NCBI RefSeq assembly: GCF_013214175.1
Contig: NZ_JABSPA010000003.1
Coordinates: forward strand, 496,001 to 560,000
Reading direction: 5' to 3'
Length of the DNA: 64,000 nt
Origin: Colwellia sp.
GTDB taxonomy: Bacteria; Pseudomonadota; Gammaproteobacteria; Enterobacterales; Alteromonadaceae
The notes beneath the pieces are model-generated. The model was not told the origin of the DNA. It saw nothing but the letters and a program-made list of their open reading frames with translations, and ran no database searches. The translations under genes were made by a program, and so were the position numbers. Below, in pieces: positions 17,550-25,421 of this stretch (position 1 is its first letter; each line of letters starts with the position of its first letter).

Positions 17550-17858
17550 TTAAATTAGCTTAAATTCAAAGCTAGCAATACTAGCCGCTAATTTTTCAGG
17601 ATCTATTTTATAATCACCAGCGCTGATAGCCTTTTTTAATTCATCAATTTTCTTTTGATTAATCACTGGCGCATCTGCGGCTTTCTTCTGTAATTCATTC
17701 AGCTGTTTTGCTTGCGGAGTAATCGACACTGAGTCTTGTCCTGCACTTTTTACTTGTGCATTACTTGATGACGTTTGCGCTGATTGCTGCTTTACTTGCT
17801 GTTGCTGAGTCTGTTGAACTTGATTGTTTGCATTCAAGTTATTGATATTTATAGCCAT
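17550..17858 (-). CDS. flgM: Anti-sigma-28 factor FlgM
   Basis: Protein of 102 aa. The N-terminus is disordered and glutamine-rich (QQTQQQQVKQQS), as expected for the part that passes through the export channel. The C-terminal half has the FliA-binding pattern DSVSITPQAKQLNELQKKA, then KKIDELKKAISAGDYKIDPEKLA. FlgM holds FliA inactive until the hook is built and is then secreted. A consensus FliA promoter lies 53 bp upstream of the start, giving the usual feedback loop in which FliA makes its own inhibitor. Confidence 0.96.
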   Translation of the reverse strand: MAININNLNANNQVQQTQQQQVKQQSAQTSSSNAQVKSAGQDSVSITPQAKQLNELQKKAADAPVINQKKIDELKKAISAGDYKIDPEKLAASIASFEFKLI

Positions 17859-17910
17859 AATTTCATCCTATAGCAATGAAATGATATTTTAAATGAGTTC
17901 TATTACCTTT

Positions 17911-17937
17911 TTATCGGCCATCAGCAGAATAACTTTA
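17911..17937 (-). promoter_or_regulatory. FliA (sigma-28) promoter of flgM
   Basis: Read on the minus strand this is TAAAGTT, 12 bases, GCCGATAA. Both boxes match the FliA consensus. The predicted start of RNA is near 17903, about 45 bases before the flgM ATG. Confidence 0.9.
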
Positions 17938-18021
17938 GCTAAAAACACATTAAAATATAAATAACATCACACATAAGTTAACCGTATAATTATTTGTTAA
18001 CCTAGGTTGTGTATCTTTTGA

Positions 18022-18714
18022 TTATAGATTAATTACTACTTGGTTAATAGCTTTGACACGCGGGGTAATAATTTTATTTGAACGAGTGTTTTTTACTCTA
18101 ATTTGCTCATTAATATTACCAGAGCTTAATGCTATGCCTTGAGTTTTAATAGTGAAGACTTTTGATGAGACCGTAATCGTAACCACATCGCCTTTACAAA
18201 TTAAGCAGATACTTCTTTTACTAATGGTTTTACCCTTAGTAATACGCCTTTTCGCCTTAGCGCCAAAAACAATGGCAGTATCGGTTATTTTTTCACCGCG
18301 GATTCTGTTGATGGCTATATAAGCTAGCTCGACATTGCTTTCGTCAAGCCGGTCTCCTTGGTTAATCGTACTTTTTGCAATTAAAACAGCTTTAGTTATT
18401 TCAACTTTGGCCGATAAATATATTTTCCATGGTATTGATTCATCACAACTAATTTTAATATTTACATTTCTAGTACTTTTTTTATCAGATATATTTGCTG
18501 TTAAGGGAATTTTGCATGACTTTATTACTATTCTGGGATCTAAGTGAGCAACAGAGATAAGAACCTTTTCTTCGTTTGTTGAAGGGAATTCTTCTATTAA
18601 ATAGGTATGTGCAAAACGTTCAATAAATGCACTGTCTAGTTCGGTTGCAGCAACAATTGGCTGCTTAATAAGCAATAAGAATAAAAAAAATAAAAAATGT
18701 TTGGTAAGTCGCAT
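18022..18714 (-). CDS. flgA: Flagellar P-ring assembly chaperone FlgA
   Basis: Protein of 230 aa with a signal peptide (LTKHFLFFLFLLLIKQPIVA) for export to the periplasm. The C-terminal SAF-like region shows the FlgA pattern: INQGDRLDESNVEL, RRITKGKTISK, GDVVTITVSSKVFTIKTQGIAL, and a final VRVKN-like strand. FlgA assists FlgI in forming the P ring. It is first in the flgA-flgM-flgN run on the minus strand and divergent from cheV, with a 208-bp spacer to the cheV start. Confidence 0.93.
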   Translation of the reverse strand: MRLTKHFLFFLFLLLIKQPIVAATELDSAFIERFAHTYLIEEFPSTNEEKVLISVAHLDPRIVIKSCKIPLTANISDKKSTRNVNIKISCDESIPWKIYLSAKVEITKAVLIAKSTINQGDRLDESNVELAYIAINRIRGEKITDTAIVFGAKAKRRITKGKTISKRSICLICKGDVVTITVSSKVFTIKTQGIALSSGNINEQIRVKNTRSNKIITPRVKAINQVVINL

Positions 18715-18922
18715 ATATTTTGTTATCTATCTTTAAGTAAATGCAAATAATCGTCTATGCTTAACCTAAGTTAGCAGTATGAAATGAGGTTAAATCAAGC
18801 GTCAACTATCAGGCGCTTAGTGTGATTATCAACTCTATATTTTAAATACAATTCAAGAATTGTGCCTTAAGTGTTTATTTGTTTAAACATTATAAATGGG
18901 TACGGTGTTACATGAGGTTTAT

Positions 18923-19852
18923 ATGGCAGGCATACTCGATTCGGTAAATCAGCGCACACAACTTGTAGGCGAGAACAGATTAGAATTGCTACTCTTCAAA
19001 CTTGTCGGTAGGCAACTCTTTGGCATTAATGTATTTAAAGTGCGTGAAGTGATGCCATGCCCGAGATTAACTATATTACCTGGACAAGACTCTTATATTA
19101 AAGGCGTTGCTCATATTCGTGGCCAGACTATTTCTGTCATTGATTTAAGTAAATCAACCGGGGGCAGGGCAATCGAACAAACAGCAGATAGCTTTATTAT
19201 CATTGCTGAATATAATCGAAGCGTGCAGGGCTTTCTTGTTGCCGGTGTAGAGCGAATAGTGACCTTAAGTTGGACAGATGTCATGCCTCCTCCAGAGGGG
19301 GCCGGTAAATCGAGTTACCTAACCGCTGTCACTGAAATAGATGACCAAATGGTGTCAATTTTAGATGTTGAGAAAATTTTAAATGAAATTAGTCCTGTTT
19401 CAACAGAGGTAAGTGAAGATATAATTGATGCTAGCGTTGGTGAAAGTCTAGGCGATAAGCTGGTGATGATTGCTGATGACTCAACGGTTGCACGAAACCA
19501 AGTTAGAAGAGCACTTGAGCCATTAGGTATTAATATGGTTTTAGCTAAAAATGGTCGTGATGCTCTAGAACAGTTATTAGCGATTGAGGCGACGTGTGAA
19601 CATAGTATTACTGAAAAAGTTGCCTTGATGATTTCTGACATTGAAATGCCAGAAATGGATGGTTATACCTTAACGGCAGAAGTTAAAGGTAATGATCGCA
19701 TGGCCAAGATGCCCATTATTTTACATACCTCGTTAAGTGGGGTATTTAATAATGCCATGGTTGAAAAAGTGGGGGCAGATGATTTTATTGCCAAGTTTCA
19801 CCCAGATGAATTAGCTACTGCTGTAAAAAAATGGTTAAAAATAGAAGACTAA
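18923..19852 (+). CDS. cheV: Chemotaxis coupling protein CheV
   Basis: Two-domain protein of 309 aa: an N-terminal CheW-like domain (about 1-160, with GVAHIRGQTISVIDLSKS) and a C-terminal receiver domain (MIADDSTVARNQV, and the phosphorylated aspartate in MISDIEMPEMDG). CheV couples receptors to CheA and dampens signalling when phosphorylated. The ATG at 18923 follows GAGG by about 5 nt; the upstream in-frame ATG at 18896 is less likely. It pairs with cheR downstream and precedes flgB, as in Vibrio and Shewanella. Confidence 0.95.
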   Translation: MAGILDSVNQRTQLVGENRLELLLFKLVGRQLFGINVFKVREVMPCPRLTILPGQDSYIKGVAHIRGQTISVIDLSKSTGGRAIEQTADSFIIIAEYNRSVQGFLVAGVERIVTLSWTDVMPPPEGAGKSSYLTAVTEIDDQMVSILDVEKILNEISPVSTEVSEDIIDASVGESLGDKLVMIADDSTVARNQVRRALEPLGINMVLAKNGRDALEQLLAIEATCEHSITEKVALMISDIEMPEMDGYTLTAEVKGNDRMAKMPIILHTSLSGVFNNAMVEKVGADDFIAKFHPDELATAVKKWLKIED

Positions 19853-19950
19853 CGCTTCAATACTACTTCAACGCCATTAGACGTGAGTTTATGGCTCCCC
19901 CCAATTTTGGTGGATTTAGATGAATACTTCGAAATAAACAGGAAGCTATT

Positions 19951-20781
19951 GTGTCAGCAAGAGAACTTGATGAAAAAAGTTACAACCAATTCAGAACCTT
20001 TTTAGAGCAGCAATGTGGCATTGTGCTCGGTGGAAATAAGCAATATTTAGTTAAGAGCCGCTTAGCCCCGTTAATGGCAAAGTTTGATGTTAGTTCCCTA
20101 GGTGAATTAGTTACTCGGACACTTTCTCCGATAGAGCGGCAATTACGTGCCGCAGTCATTGATGCCATGACTACCAATGAAACCTTATGGTTTCGAGATG
20201 ATTACCCGTATAAGTTACTGCAAAGTAAATTATTGCCAGATTTTGCTAATAGGAAAACCCCAGTTAAAATTTGGTCGGCCGCAAGTTCTTCTGGTCAAGA
20301 ACCATACTCTATTGCTATGTCTGTATTGGAGTACCAACAAAAAAATCCAGGATCATTCCCTCGTGGTGTACAGGTTATTGGTACCGATATTTCAACAACA
20401 ATGTTAGAGCACTGTAAATACGGTCACTATGATAGCTTAGCTATTGCTCGTGGCCTATCGGAAGAACGTAAGAGGCGCTTCTTTGAAGCCGGTGATAACG
20501 GCATGTTGAAGATTAAAGATCAAGTTAAGAAAATGGTCAGTTTTAGGCCGCTTAATCTGCTGAATAGTTATAGCTTGATGGGGCGTTTTGATATTGTCTT
20601 TTGTCGTAATGTGTTGATTTATTTCTCACCGGAAATTAAGTCACAAATAATCAGTCAAATTCATGGCGCATTAAATCCCGAGGGCTATTTATTTTTAGGG
20701 GCCTCGGAGTCTTTATCCGGAATAAACCAAGATTTTACTATGTTACGTTGTAACCCTGGCATCGTTTATCAGAAAAAATAA
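19951..20781 (+). CDS. cheR: Chemotaxis methyltransferase CheR
   Basis: Protein of 276 aa: a helical N-domain (FRTFLEQQCGIVLGGNKQYL), then the SAM-binding fold with VKIWSAASSSGQEPYSIAM and the catalytic-domain motif FDIVFCRNVLIYFSPE. It methylates glutamates on chemoreceptors. The start is GTG at 19951, 4 nt after CAGGAAG. It ends with YQKK and lacks the C-terminal receptor-tethering extension or TPR repeats. Confidence 0.96.
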   Translation: MSARELDEKSYNQFRTFLEQQCGIVLGGNKQYLVKSRLAPLMAKFDVSSLGELVTRTLSPIERQLRAAVIDAMTTNETLWFRDDYPYKLLQSKLLPDFANRKTPVKIWSAASSSGQEPYSIAMSVLEYQQKNPGSFPRGVQVIGTDISTTMLEHCKYGHYDSLAIARGLSEERKRRFFEAGDNGMLKIKDQVKKMVSFRPLNLLNSYSLMGRFDIVFCRNVLIYFSPEIKSQIISQIHGALNPEGYLFLGASESLSGINQDFTMLRCNPGIVYQKK

Positions 20782-20794
20782 TCCAACCTCATTT

Positions 20795-20825
20795 TGCTAA
20801 CAGCTATTTAAAATAGCTGTTAGCA
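20795..20825. terminator. Long palindrome between cheR and flgB
   Basis: TGCTAACAGCTATTT (20795-20809) and AAATAGCTGTTAGCA (20811-20825) are exact inverted copies. It starts 13 bases after cheR. A T-rich tail is missing, so it may act as an mRNA-stabilising or pausing hairpin. Confidence 0.6.
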
Positions 20826-20877
20826 ACCATTCTTAATAGTCACTCTCTTTCTTTTACAACTACCTAGTTTAATCCTT

Positions 20878-20893
20878 TGGCATAAATATTGAA
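20878..20893 (+). promoter_or_regulatory. Weak sigma-54-like site before flgB
   Basis: TGGCATAAATATTGAA fits the -24 box well, but the -12 box reads GA and not GC. It lies 39 bp before flgB, close to the start codon. Accepted only as a candidate because flgB operons of this type are normally sigma-54 dependent. Confidence 0.35.
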
Positions 20894-20931
20894 TATCATT
20901 TAGCTATAACGTAAATAATCGTGAGGCTATT

Positions 20932-21330
20932 ATGGCTATAGGATTTGATCAAAGCTTTCAATTACACTCGCAGGGCATGCTTATTCGCTCTCAACGTGCC
21001 GAAGTTATTGCCAGTAATATTGCCAATGCCGATACGCCTGGATACAAAGCTAAAGGGTTAGATTTCAAACAAGCAATGGCACAAGCCGCAAATAAGCAAC
21101 AAATGGGCATGTCGCGTACCAATGAAAAACACTTTGATGTACGTACTGAACTAAATAATTCTGTTAATTATCGTATACCCGATCAACCTGATACCGGTGA
21201 TGGTAATACTGTAGATGTACAAGTGGAACGAAACTTGTATCTAAAAAACTCATTAGAGTATCAGGCAAGTGTTCAATTTCTTAATGGCAAGATAAAAGCC
21301 ATGAAGAAAGTAATTAGCGGAGGTCAATAA
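20932..21330 (+). CDS. flgB: Flagellar proximal rod protein FlgB
   Basis: Rod protein of 132 aa with the N-terminal rod-family signature RAEVIASNIANADTPGYKAKGLDF and the C-terminal SVQFLNGKIKAMKKVISG. FlgB forms part of the proximal rod above the MS ring. The ATG has GTGAGG 7-12 nt upstream. Its stop and the flgC ATG are separated by only two bases, so the two are co-translated. Confidence 0.96.
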   Translation: MAIGFDQSFQLHSQGMLIRSQRAEVIASNIANADTPGYKAKGLDFKQAMAQAANKQQMGMSRTNEKHFDVRTELNNSVNYRIPDQPDTGDGNTVDVQVERNLYLKNSLEYQASVQFLNGKIKAMKKVISGGQ

Positions 21331-21332
21331 TT

Positions 21333-21764
21333 ATGAGTCTTTTCAACGTATTTGATATTACGGCAAGCGGTATGAGCGCACAATCAGTCCGCTTGAATAC
21401 AACCGCGAGTAATATAGCTAATGCTGATAGCGTTAGTAGTAGTGCCGATAAAACTTACCGCGCTAGACATCCTGTTTTTGCCGCAGCCATGCAAGAAGCT
21501 GCCGCAGGGCAAGGGAGACATGATGGCAGTGGCGTCGGGGTTAGTGTTTTAGGAATTGTTGAAAGTGATAAGCCGCTAAATGTTGAATATGCACCTCATC
21601 ACCCAATGGCAGATAAAGATGGCTATATCTATAAACCAAACGTTAATGTTATTGAAGAGATGACTAATATGATCTCTGCATCCCGTTCATATCAAACTAA
21701 TGTACAGTTAGCAGAGTCAGCCAAAAATATGCTCAATAAAACATTACAGTTAGGGCAAAGATAA
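21333..21764 (+). CDS. flgC: Flagellar proximal rod protein FlgC
   Basis: Rod protein of 143 aa: FDITASGMSAQSVRLNTTAS, then NIANADSV, and the conserved C-terminal helix NMISASRSYQTNVQLAESAK. It has the usual FlgC length and ends LQLGQR. The stop codon overlaps the ATG of a short ORF that repeats its last part (TAATG at 21762-21766). Confidence 0.96.
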   Translation: MSLFNVFDITASGMSAQSVRLNTTASNIANADSVSSSADKTYRARHPVFAAAMQEAAAGQGRHDGSGVGVSVLGIVESDKPLNVEYAPHHPMADKDGYIYKPNVNVIEEMTNMISASRSYQTNVQLAESAKNMLNKTLQLGQR

Positions 21765-21922
21765 TGATGGCTTATAAAACAGTAATTACCCTCGTTGGTG
21801 AAGAAATGAATGATGCTACGAATACAGTGATATCAGCATCCCGTTCATATCAAACTAACGTCCAGCTAGCTGAGTCAGCCAAAAACATGCTCAATAAAAC
21901 ATTACAGTTAGGGCAAAGATAA
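21764..21922 (+). CDS. 52-aa ORF duplicating the FlgC C-terminal helix
   Basis: An intact frame opens at the ATG overlapping the flgC stop, with unrelated first residues (MMAYKTVITLVG). It then reads EEMNDATNTVISASRSYQTN and ends VQLAESAKNMLNKTLQLGQR, the FlgC tail. Over the shared segment after the SAS motif the protein is identical, and the five base differences near 21852-21885 are all synonymous. The last 39 bases are identical. It may be a pseudogene fragment, or a small protein that competes with or supplements FlgC helices. There is no ribosome site of its own; coupling through TAATG is possible. Confidence 0.55.
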   Translation: MMAYKTVITLVGEEMNDATNTVISASRSYQTNVQLAESAKNMLNKTLQLGQR

Positions 21923-21925
21923 TGA
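21829..21925 (+). repeat. Partial tandem duplication of the flgC 3' end
   Basis: About 95 bases repeat the flgC segment from 21671 to about 21767, offset by about 158 bp. The copy keeps frame and stop codon. Confidence 0.9.
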
Positions 21926-21973
21926 GCCATTTTAATATTATATTTAGTCTATTGCAAAACGTAGGAGTAGATA

Positions 21974-22666
21974 ATGACATCCGTTACTAATACCAATCCT
22001 TTAGATGGAATTCGTTGGCAAAAAGAAGAATATAAAGAAGCAGAGCAAGATAAAGGCATGCTTACCCAGGCTGACTTTTTTGCACTGTTAACTCAAGAAT
22101 TAGCGAATCAAGATCCAACTAAGCCGGTTGATAACAATGAAATGATCTCGCAGATGACTGCCTTTTCCACCACTGATGGTGTGTCAAGACTGAATGATTC
22201 TTTTGACAGTTTTGCCGGCTCCATGACTTCTAGCCAAGCACTGCAAGCTTCATCGCTTGTTGGACGAAGTGTTTTGGTCGAAGACAATGTCTTTGGCATG
22301 GAAGAAGGTGAAATGGTAAAAGGCAAGCTGGTTACAGACACTGCAGCCAGTAACGTTAATATTTATGTTGAAAATATTGCCGGTGAAATTATTCAAACTG
22401 TGCCAGTAGGGAGTGTTGCCGCCGGTGGTATTACCTTTACTTGGGATGGTCAAACAGATAAGGGCGAACCAGCTCCGGAAGGCGCTTATCGTTTCCGTAT
22501 TGTTGGTTTGGTCGAAGGGCAAGCCGCTGAAATAGAGGCGATGACATTCCGTAAAGTAGATAGCGTCACTTTAGCCGGTGCTGGCGGCAGTATCATACTT
22601 AACCTTAACGGCGGAAGTTCTATGGCATTAGCCGATGTGGTAGAAATAGCCGATGGTGACAGTTAA
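21974..22666 (+). CDS. flgD: Flagellar hook assembly scaffold FlgD
   Basis: Protein of 230 aa. The conserved N-terminal motif is DFFALLTQELANQDPTKPVD, then NEMISQMTAFSTTDG. The middle carries the Tudor/Fn-like hook-cap domain (FTWDGQTDKGEPAPEGAYRF). FlgD caps the growing hook and directs FlgE polymerisation. It has a GTAGGAG site 6-12 nt before the ATG. A 365-bp spacer with a threefold repeat separates it from flgE, unlike the tight packing earlier in the operon. Confidence 0.95.
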   Translation: MTSVTNTNPLDGIRWQKEEYKEAEQDKGMLTQADFFALLTQELANQDPTKPVDNNEMISQMTAFSTTDGVSRLNDSFDSFAGSMTSSQALQASSLVGRSVLVEDNVFGMEEGEMVKGKLVTDTAASNVNIYVENIAGEIIQTVPVGSVAAGGITFTWDGQTDKGEPAPEGAYRFRIVGLVEGQAAEIEAMTFRKVDSVTLAGAGGSIILNLNGGSSMALADVVEIADGDS

Positions 22667-22788
22667 ATTTAAATGAATTTTAGCGTTTTAATTAAGTAGA
22701 AAATATAGGCTATACCTGGCCGAGCATGAACAAGAATTTAGCTAGGCAGGTATTAAGCAAAGTAGCGAATTTTTAAGAAAGTTAGATT

Positions 22789-22827
22789 ATGTCATTTAAC
22801 TTTATTGGTGCATTAAGCGGTTTGTAA
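22789..22827 (+). other. 12-codon leader ORF 1 (MSFNFIGALSGL)
   Basis: It starts with ATG after AAGAAAG and ends TAA. The product copies the FlgE N-terminus MSFNIALSGL with two extra residues. The stop lies in the hairpin 22818-22830. Confidence 0.6.
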
Positions 22828-22910
22828 CCGTGAAGCATTTAAGTGGATTTACAACATTAGCATTATATTAGTTTTGTTGTCGCCGAACGAATTTTTAAGA
22901 GAGTTAGATT

Positions 22911-22949
22911 ATGTCATTTAACTTTATGGGTGCATTAAGCGGTTTGTAA
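22911..22949 (+). other. 12-codon leader ORF 2 (MSFNFMGALSGL)
   Basis: It has the same structure as leader ORF 1, with one residue changed (Ile to Met) and a better Shine-Dalgarno (AAGAGAG). The stop lies in the hairpin 22940-22952. Confidence 0.6.
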
Positions 22950-23031
22950 CCGTGAAGCATTTAAGTGGGTTTACAACATTATAATTAGATTACTTTGTTG
23001 TTGCCGAACGAATTTTTAAGAGGATTAAACT

Positions 23032-24336
23032 ATGTCATTTAATATTGCATTAAGCGGGCTAAACGCCGCACAAAAAGACTTAGATGTTACATCAAACAAT
23101 ATTGCCAATGTTAACACTGTTGGCTTTAAAGAGTCTCGAGCAGAGTTTGTTGATGTATATGCGGCATCTTTACTGGCTTCAGGTAAAACTAAAGTAGGTG
23201 ATGGTGTTTTAACGGCAGATGTTGCTCAGCAGTTTTCCCAAGGCAGTATTCAATTTACCAATAACTCCCTTGATTTAGCTATTACCGGTAATGGTTTTTT
23301 TGCCACTGTACCTGAAATTGACAGTTTAGAGACTTCTTACACCCGTGCCGGTCAATTTAAATTAAACGACAGTAATTTTGTCGTTAATTCATCCGGTGGT
23401 TATTTATTGGGTTTTCCAGTCAATGCTGATGGCTCTTCTTCATCGGTAGCGCTAAGTACCTCAGCGCCAATACAAATACCGACAGCTTCTGGCGCACCAA
23501 CAAAAACAAGTGAGGTGGATGTTAAGATGAATTTACCTGCGGGTGATGCTATACCCGCCTTTGCCTTTGACCATACTGACCCACTAACCTATAACAACTC
23601 GACCTCGGTAACCATTTTTGATTCGTTAGGCGATAGCCATGTAATGACTTATTACTTTATAAAGTCAGCGCCAAACCAGTGGGACATGTACGCTGCCGTA
23701 GATAATATATTGGTCGATATTCCTACCGGACCCGTTAATAATGGTGCGGGTATTAACGGCGCACAATTAACCTTTAATCCAAGTGGTGATTTCATTGGTC
23801 AACTTCCCGTTACTATTCAAACCGCACAATTGAACGCGGCGATATTAAGCAATGGCGCTGATCCTACTCAGCAGATCATTGTCGATTTTAATTTAGATGG
23901 CACAGGACCAAACGCGAATGAACCAACCCAGTTTGCCTCTAATTTTGAAGTAACCTCATTAAAGCAAGATGGTTTAGCGGTAGGCCGTTTAACCGGTATT
24001 AATATTGGTACTGATGGTCTGGTACGTGCAACTTACAGTAATGGTACCGAGCAACCTTTAGCGCGTATTGCCTTAGTTAGCTTTGCCAATAATCAAGGAC
24101 TCACGCAAGTAGGGAATACTTCATGGAAAGAGAGTATTGTTTCCGGTGAAGCGTTAGCCGGTGAAGCGGGTGCAGGTACTTTTGGTACCATTAACTCCTC
24201 GGCATTAGAGCAATCCAATGTTAATTTAACCACCGAATTAATTGATTTGATTTCTGCCCAGCGAAATTTCCAAGCTAACTCGCGCGCCTTGGAAGTTGAT
24301 AACCAGTTAAACCAAACTATCTTACAAATTAGATAG
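23032..24336 (+). CDS. flgE: Flagellar hook protein FlgE
   Basis: Hook protein of 434 aa: MSFNIALSGLNAAQKDLDVT, then NNIANVNTVGFKESRAEF at the N-terminus, a D1/D2 middle, and the C-terminal helix NLTTELIDLISAQRNFQANS. Length is typical for gammaproteobacteria. It polymerises into the hook under FlgD and FliK control. Its ribosome site (AAGAGG, 8 nt before ATG) is the third copy of a repeated leader. A near-perfect terminator follows the stop, so flgE probably ends the flgBCDE transcript in part. Confidence 0.96.
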   Translation: MSFNIALSGLNAAQKDLDVTSNNIANVNTVGFKESRAEFVDVYAASLLASGKTKVGDGVLTADVAQQFSQGSIQFTNNSLDLAITGNGFFATVPEIDSLETSYTRAGQFKLNDSNFVVNSSGGYLLGFPVNADGSSSSVALSTSAPIQIPTASGAPTKTSEVDVKMNLPAGDAIPAFAFDHTDPLTYNNSTSVTIFDSLGDSHVMTYYFIKSAPNQWDMYAAVDNILVDIPTGPVNNGAGINGAQLTFNPSGDFIGQLPVTIQTAQLNAAILSNGADPTQQIIVDFNLDGTGPNANEPTQFASNFEVTSLKQDGLAVGRLTGINIGTDGLVRATYSNGTEQPLARIALVSFANNQGLTQVGNTSWKESIVSGEALAGEAGAGTFGTINSSALEQSNVNLTTELIDLISAQRNFQANSRALEVDNQLNQTILQIR

Positions 24337-24390
24337 TTTTCATAACCGTTAACGTTATTGGCAAAGAGCACATACCAGTAAGTTAATGAT

Positions 24391-24436
24391 AAAGCTGTTA
24401 GCAGGCATTTTTCTAGACGCCACTAGCAGCTTTTTT
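24391..24436 (+). terminator. Terminator between flgE and flgF
   Basis: AAAGCTGTTAG (24391-24401) pairs with CTAGCAGCTTT (from 24423), with one G-T pair, followed by a T-run. Confidence 0.75.
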
Positions 24437-24528
24437 ATTTTATAAACCTCCTTAGATATTTCACCACAATATCTACCACTAGATACACCACTTTATTTTT
24501 TCCGCTCAATAAATGCTTTTTTGATAGC

Positions 24529-24544
24529 TGGCACCCTCCTTGCA
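24529..24544 (+). promoter_or_regulatory. Sigma-54 promoter of the flgF operon
   Basis: TGGCACCCTCCTTGCA matches the -24/-12 consensus at every conserved base. The expected transcription start is near 24556, 26 bases before the flgF ATG. FlrC is the likely activator. Confidence 0.9.
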
Positions 24545-24581
24545 TTTACAAGATATAATCTTTTATTTTTGGAAAATCATT

Positions 24582-25325
24582 ATGGATAAGTTGCTTTATA
24601 TCGCCATGAGTGGCGCTAAACAAAACATGCAAGCCTTATCAATAAATGCCAACAACTTGGCGAATGCTAAAACTACTGGCTTTAAAGCCGATTTAGCACA
24701 AGCGCGCAGTATGCAGGTATATGGCGAAGGGCTACCTTCCCGTGTTTTTTCAATGACAGAACGTGCTAGCCAAAATTTTGACTCAGGCTCAGTCCTTCAT
24801 ACCGGTCGTTCATTAGATGTTGCCATTGAAGGCGATGGCTTTTTTGCCGTACAAGCTGAAGACGGTCAAGAAGCTTATACCCGTGGTGGTCATTTTCGTT
24901 TAACAGAAACTGGCGCATTAGAAACTAATGATGGCGAACTCGTTATAGGTGAAGATGGCCCTATTACCTTGCCGCTACCGGTAAATAACATTCAAATTTC
25001 TCGTGACGGCACCATCATGGTTCAGCCAGAAGGTGCACCGAGTAGTGTGCAAGAAGAAGTAGGCCGTATCAAATTGGTGAACCCAGATACTCGTTTAGTC
25101 GAAAAAGGCAATGATGGTCTTTTTCGCGCCAAAGATGGTGGGCAATTACTTGCCGATGTTAACGTTAATGTTCTCGGCGGTGCATTAGAATCAAGTAATG
25201 TTAACCCAATTAATGAAATGACCGAGATGATTGCATTACAGCGACAGTTTGAAATGCAATTGAAAATGATGAAGACCGCAGAAGAAATTGATGCCAGTGC
25301 TGCTTCGTTATTACGTGCTTTCTAA
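24582..25325 (+). CDS. flgF: Flagellar proximal rod protein FlgF
   Basis: Rod protein of 247 aa beginning MDKLLYIAMSGAKQNMQALS, with NNLANAKTTGFKADLAQAR and the C-terminal NEMTEMIALQRQFEMQLKMM. The ATG at 24582 gives the normal FlgF start; the upstream in-frame codon at 24540 would place translation before the predicted transcript start at 24556 and is rejected. It is the first gene of the flgFGHIJ unit. Confidence 0.96.
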   Translation: MDKLLYIAMSGAKQNMQALSINANNLANAKTTGFKADLAQARSMQVYGEGLPSRVFSMTERASQNFDSGSVLHTGRSLDVAIEGDGFFAVQAEDGQEAYTRGGHFRLTETGALETNDGELVIGEDGPITLPLPVNNIQISRDGTIMVQPEGAPSSVQEEVGRIKLVNPDTRLVEKGNDGLFRAKDGGQLLADVNVNVLGGALESSNVNPINEMTEMIALQRQFEMQLKMMKTAEEIDASAASLLRAF

Positions 25326-25421
25326 GCATTGGCAATAACTATTAGTAATAAGTAATAGCAATCTTTCAGTAAATGTTTACCTGTTTTTCAAAAACAGTTA
25401 CCACTCAATCAGAGGTGATGT

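Larger units (their letters stand above)
22768..23031 (+). repeat. Triplicated flgE leader (units of 122 and 121 bp plus the native leader)
   Basis: The spacer between flgD and flgE is built from repeats that start AATTTTTAAG at 22768, 22890 and 23011. Units 1 and 2 each carry a ribosome site, a start codon, the first codons of flgE-like sequence, a stop codon inside a small hairpin (CGGTT-TGT-AACCG) and a shared tail up to GCCGAACG. Unit 3 runs into the real flgE. This accounts for nearly all of the gene-free stretch. Confidence 0.95.
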
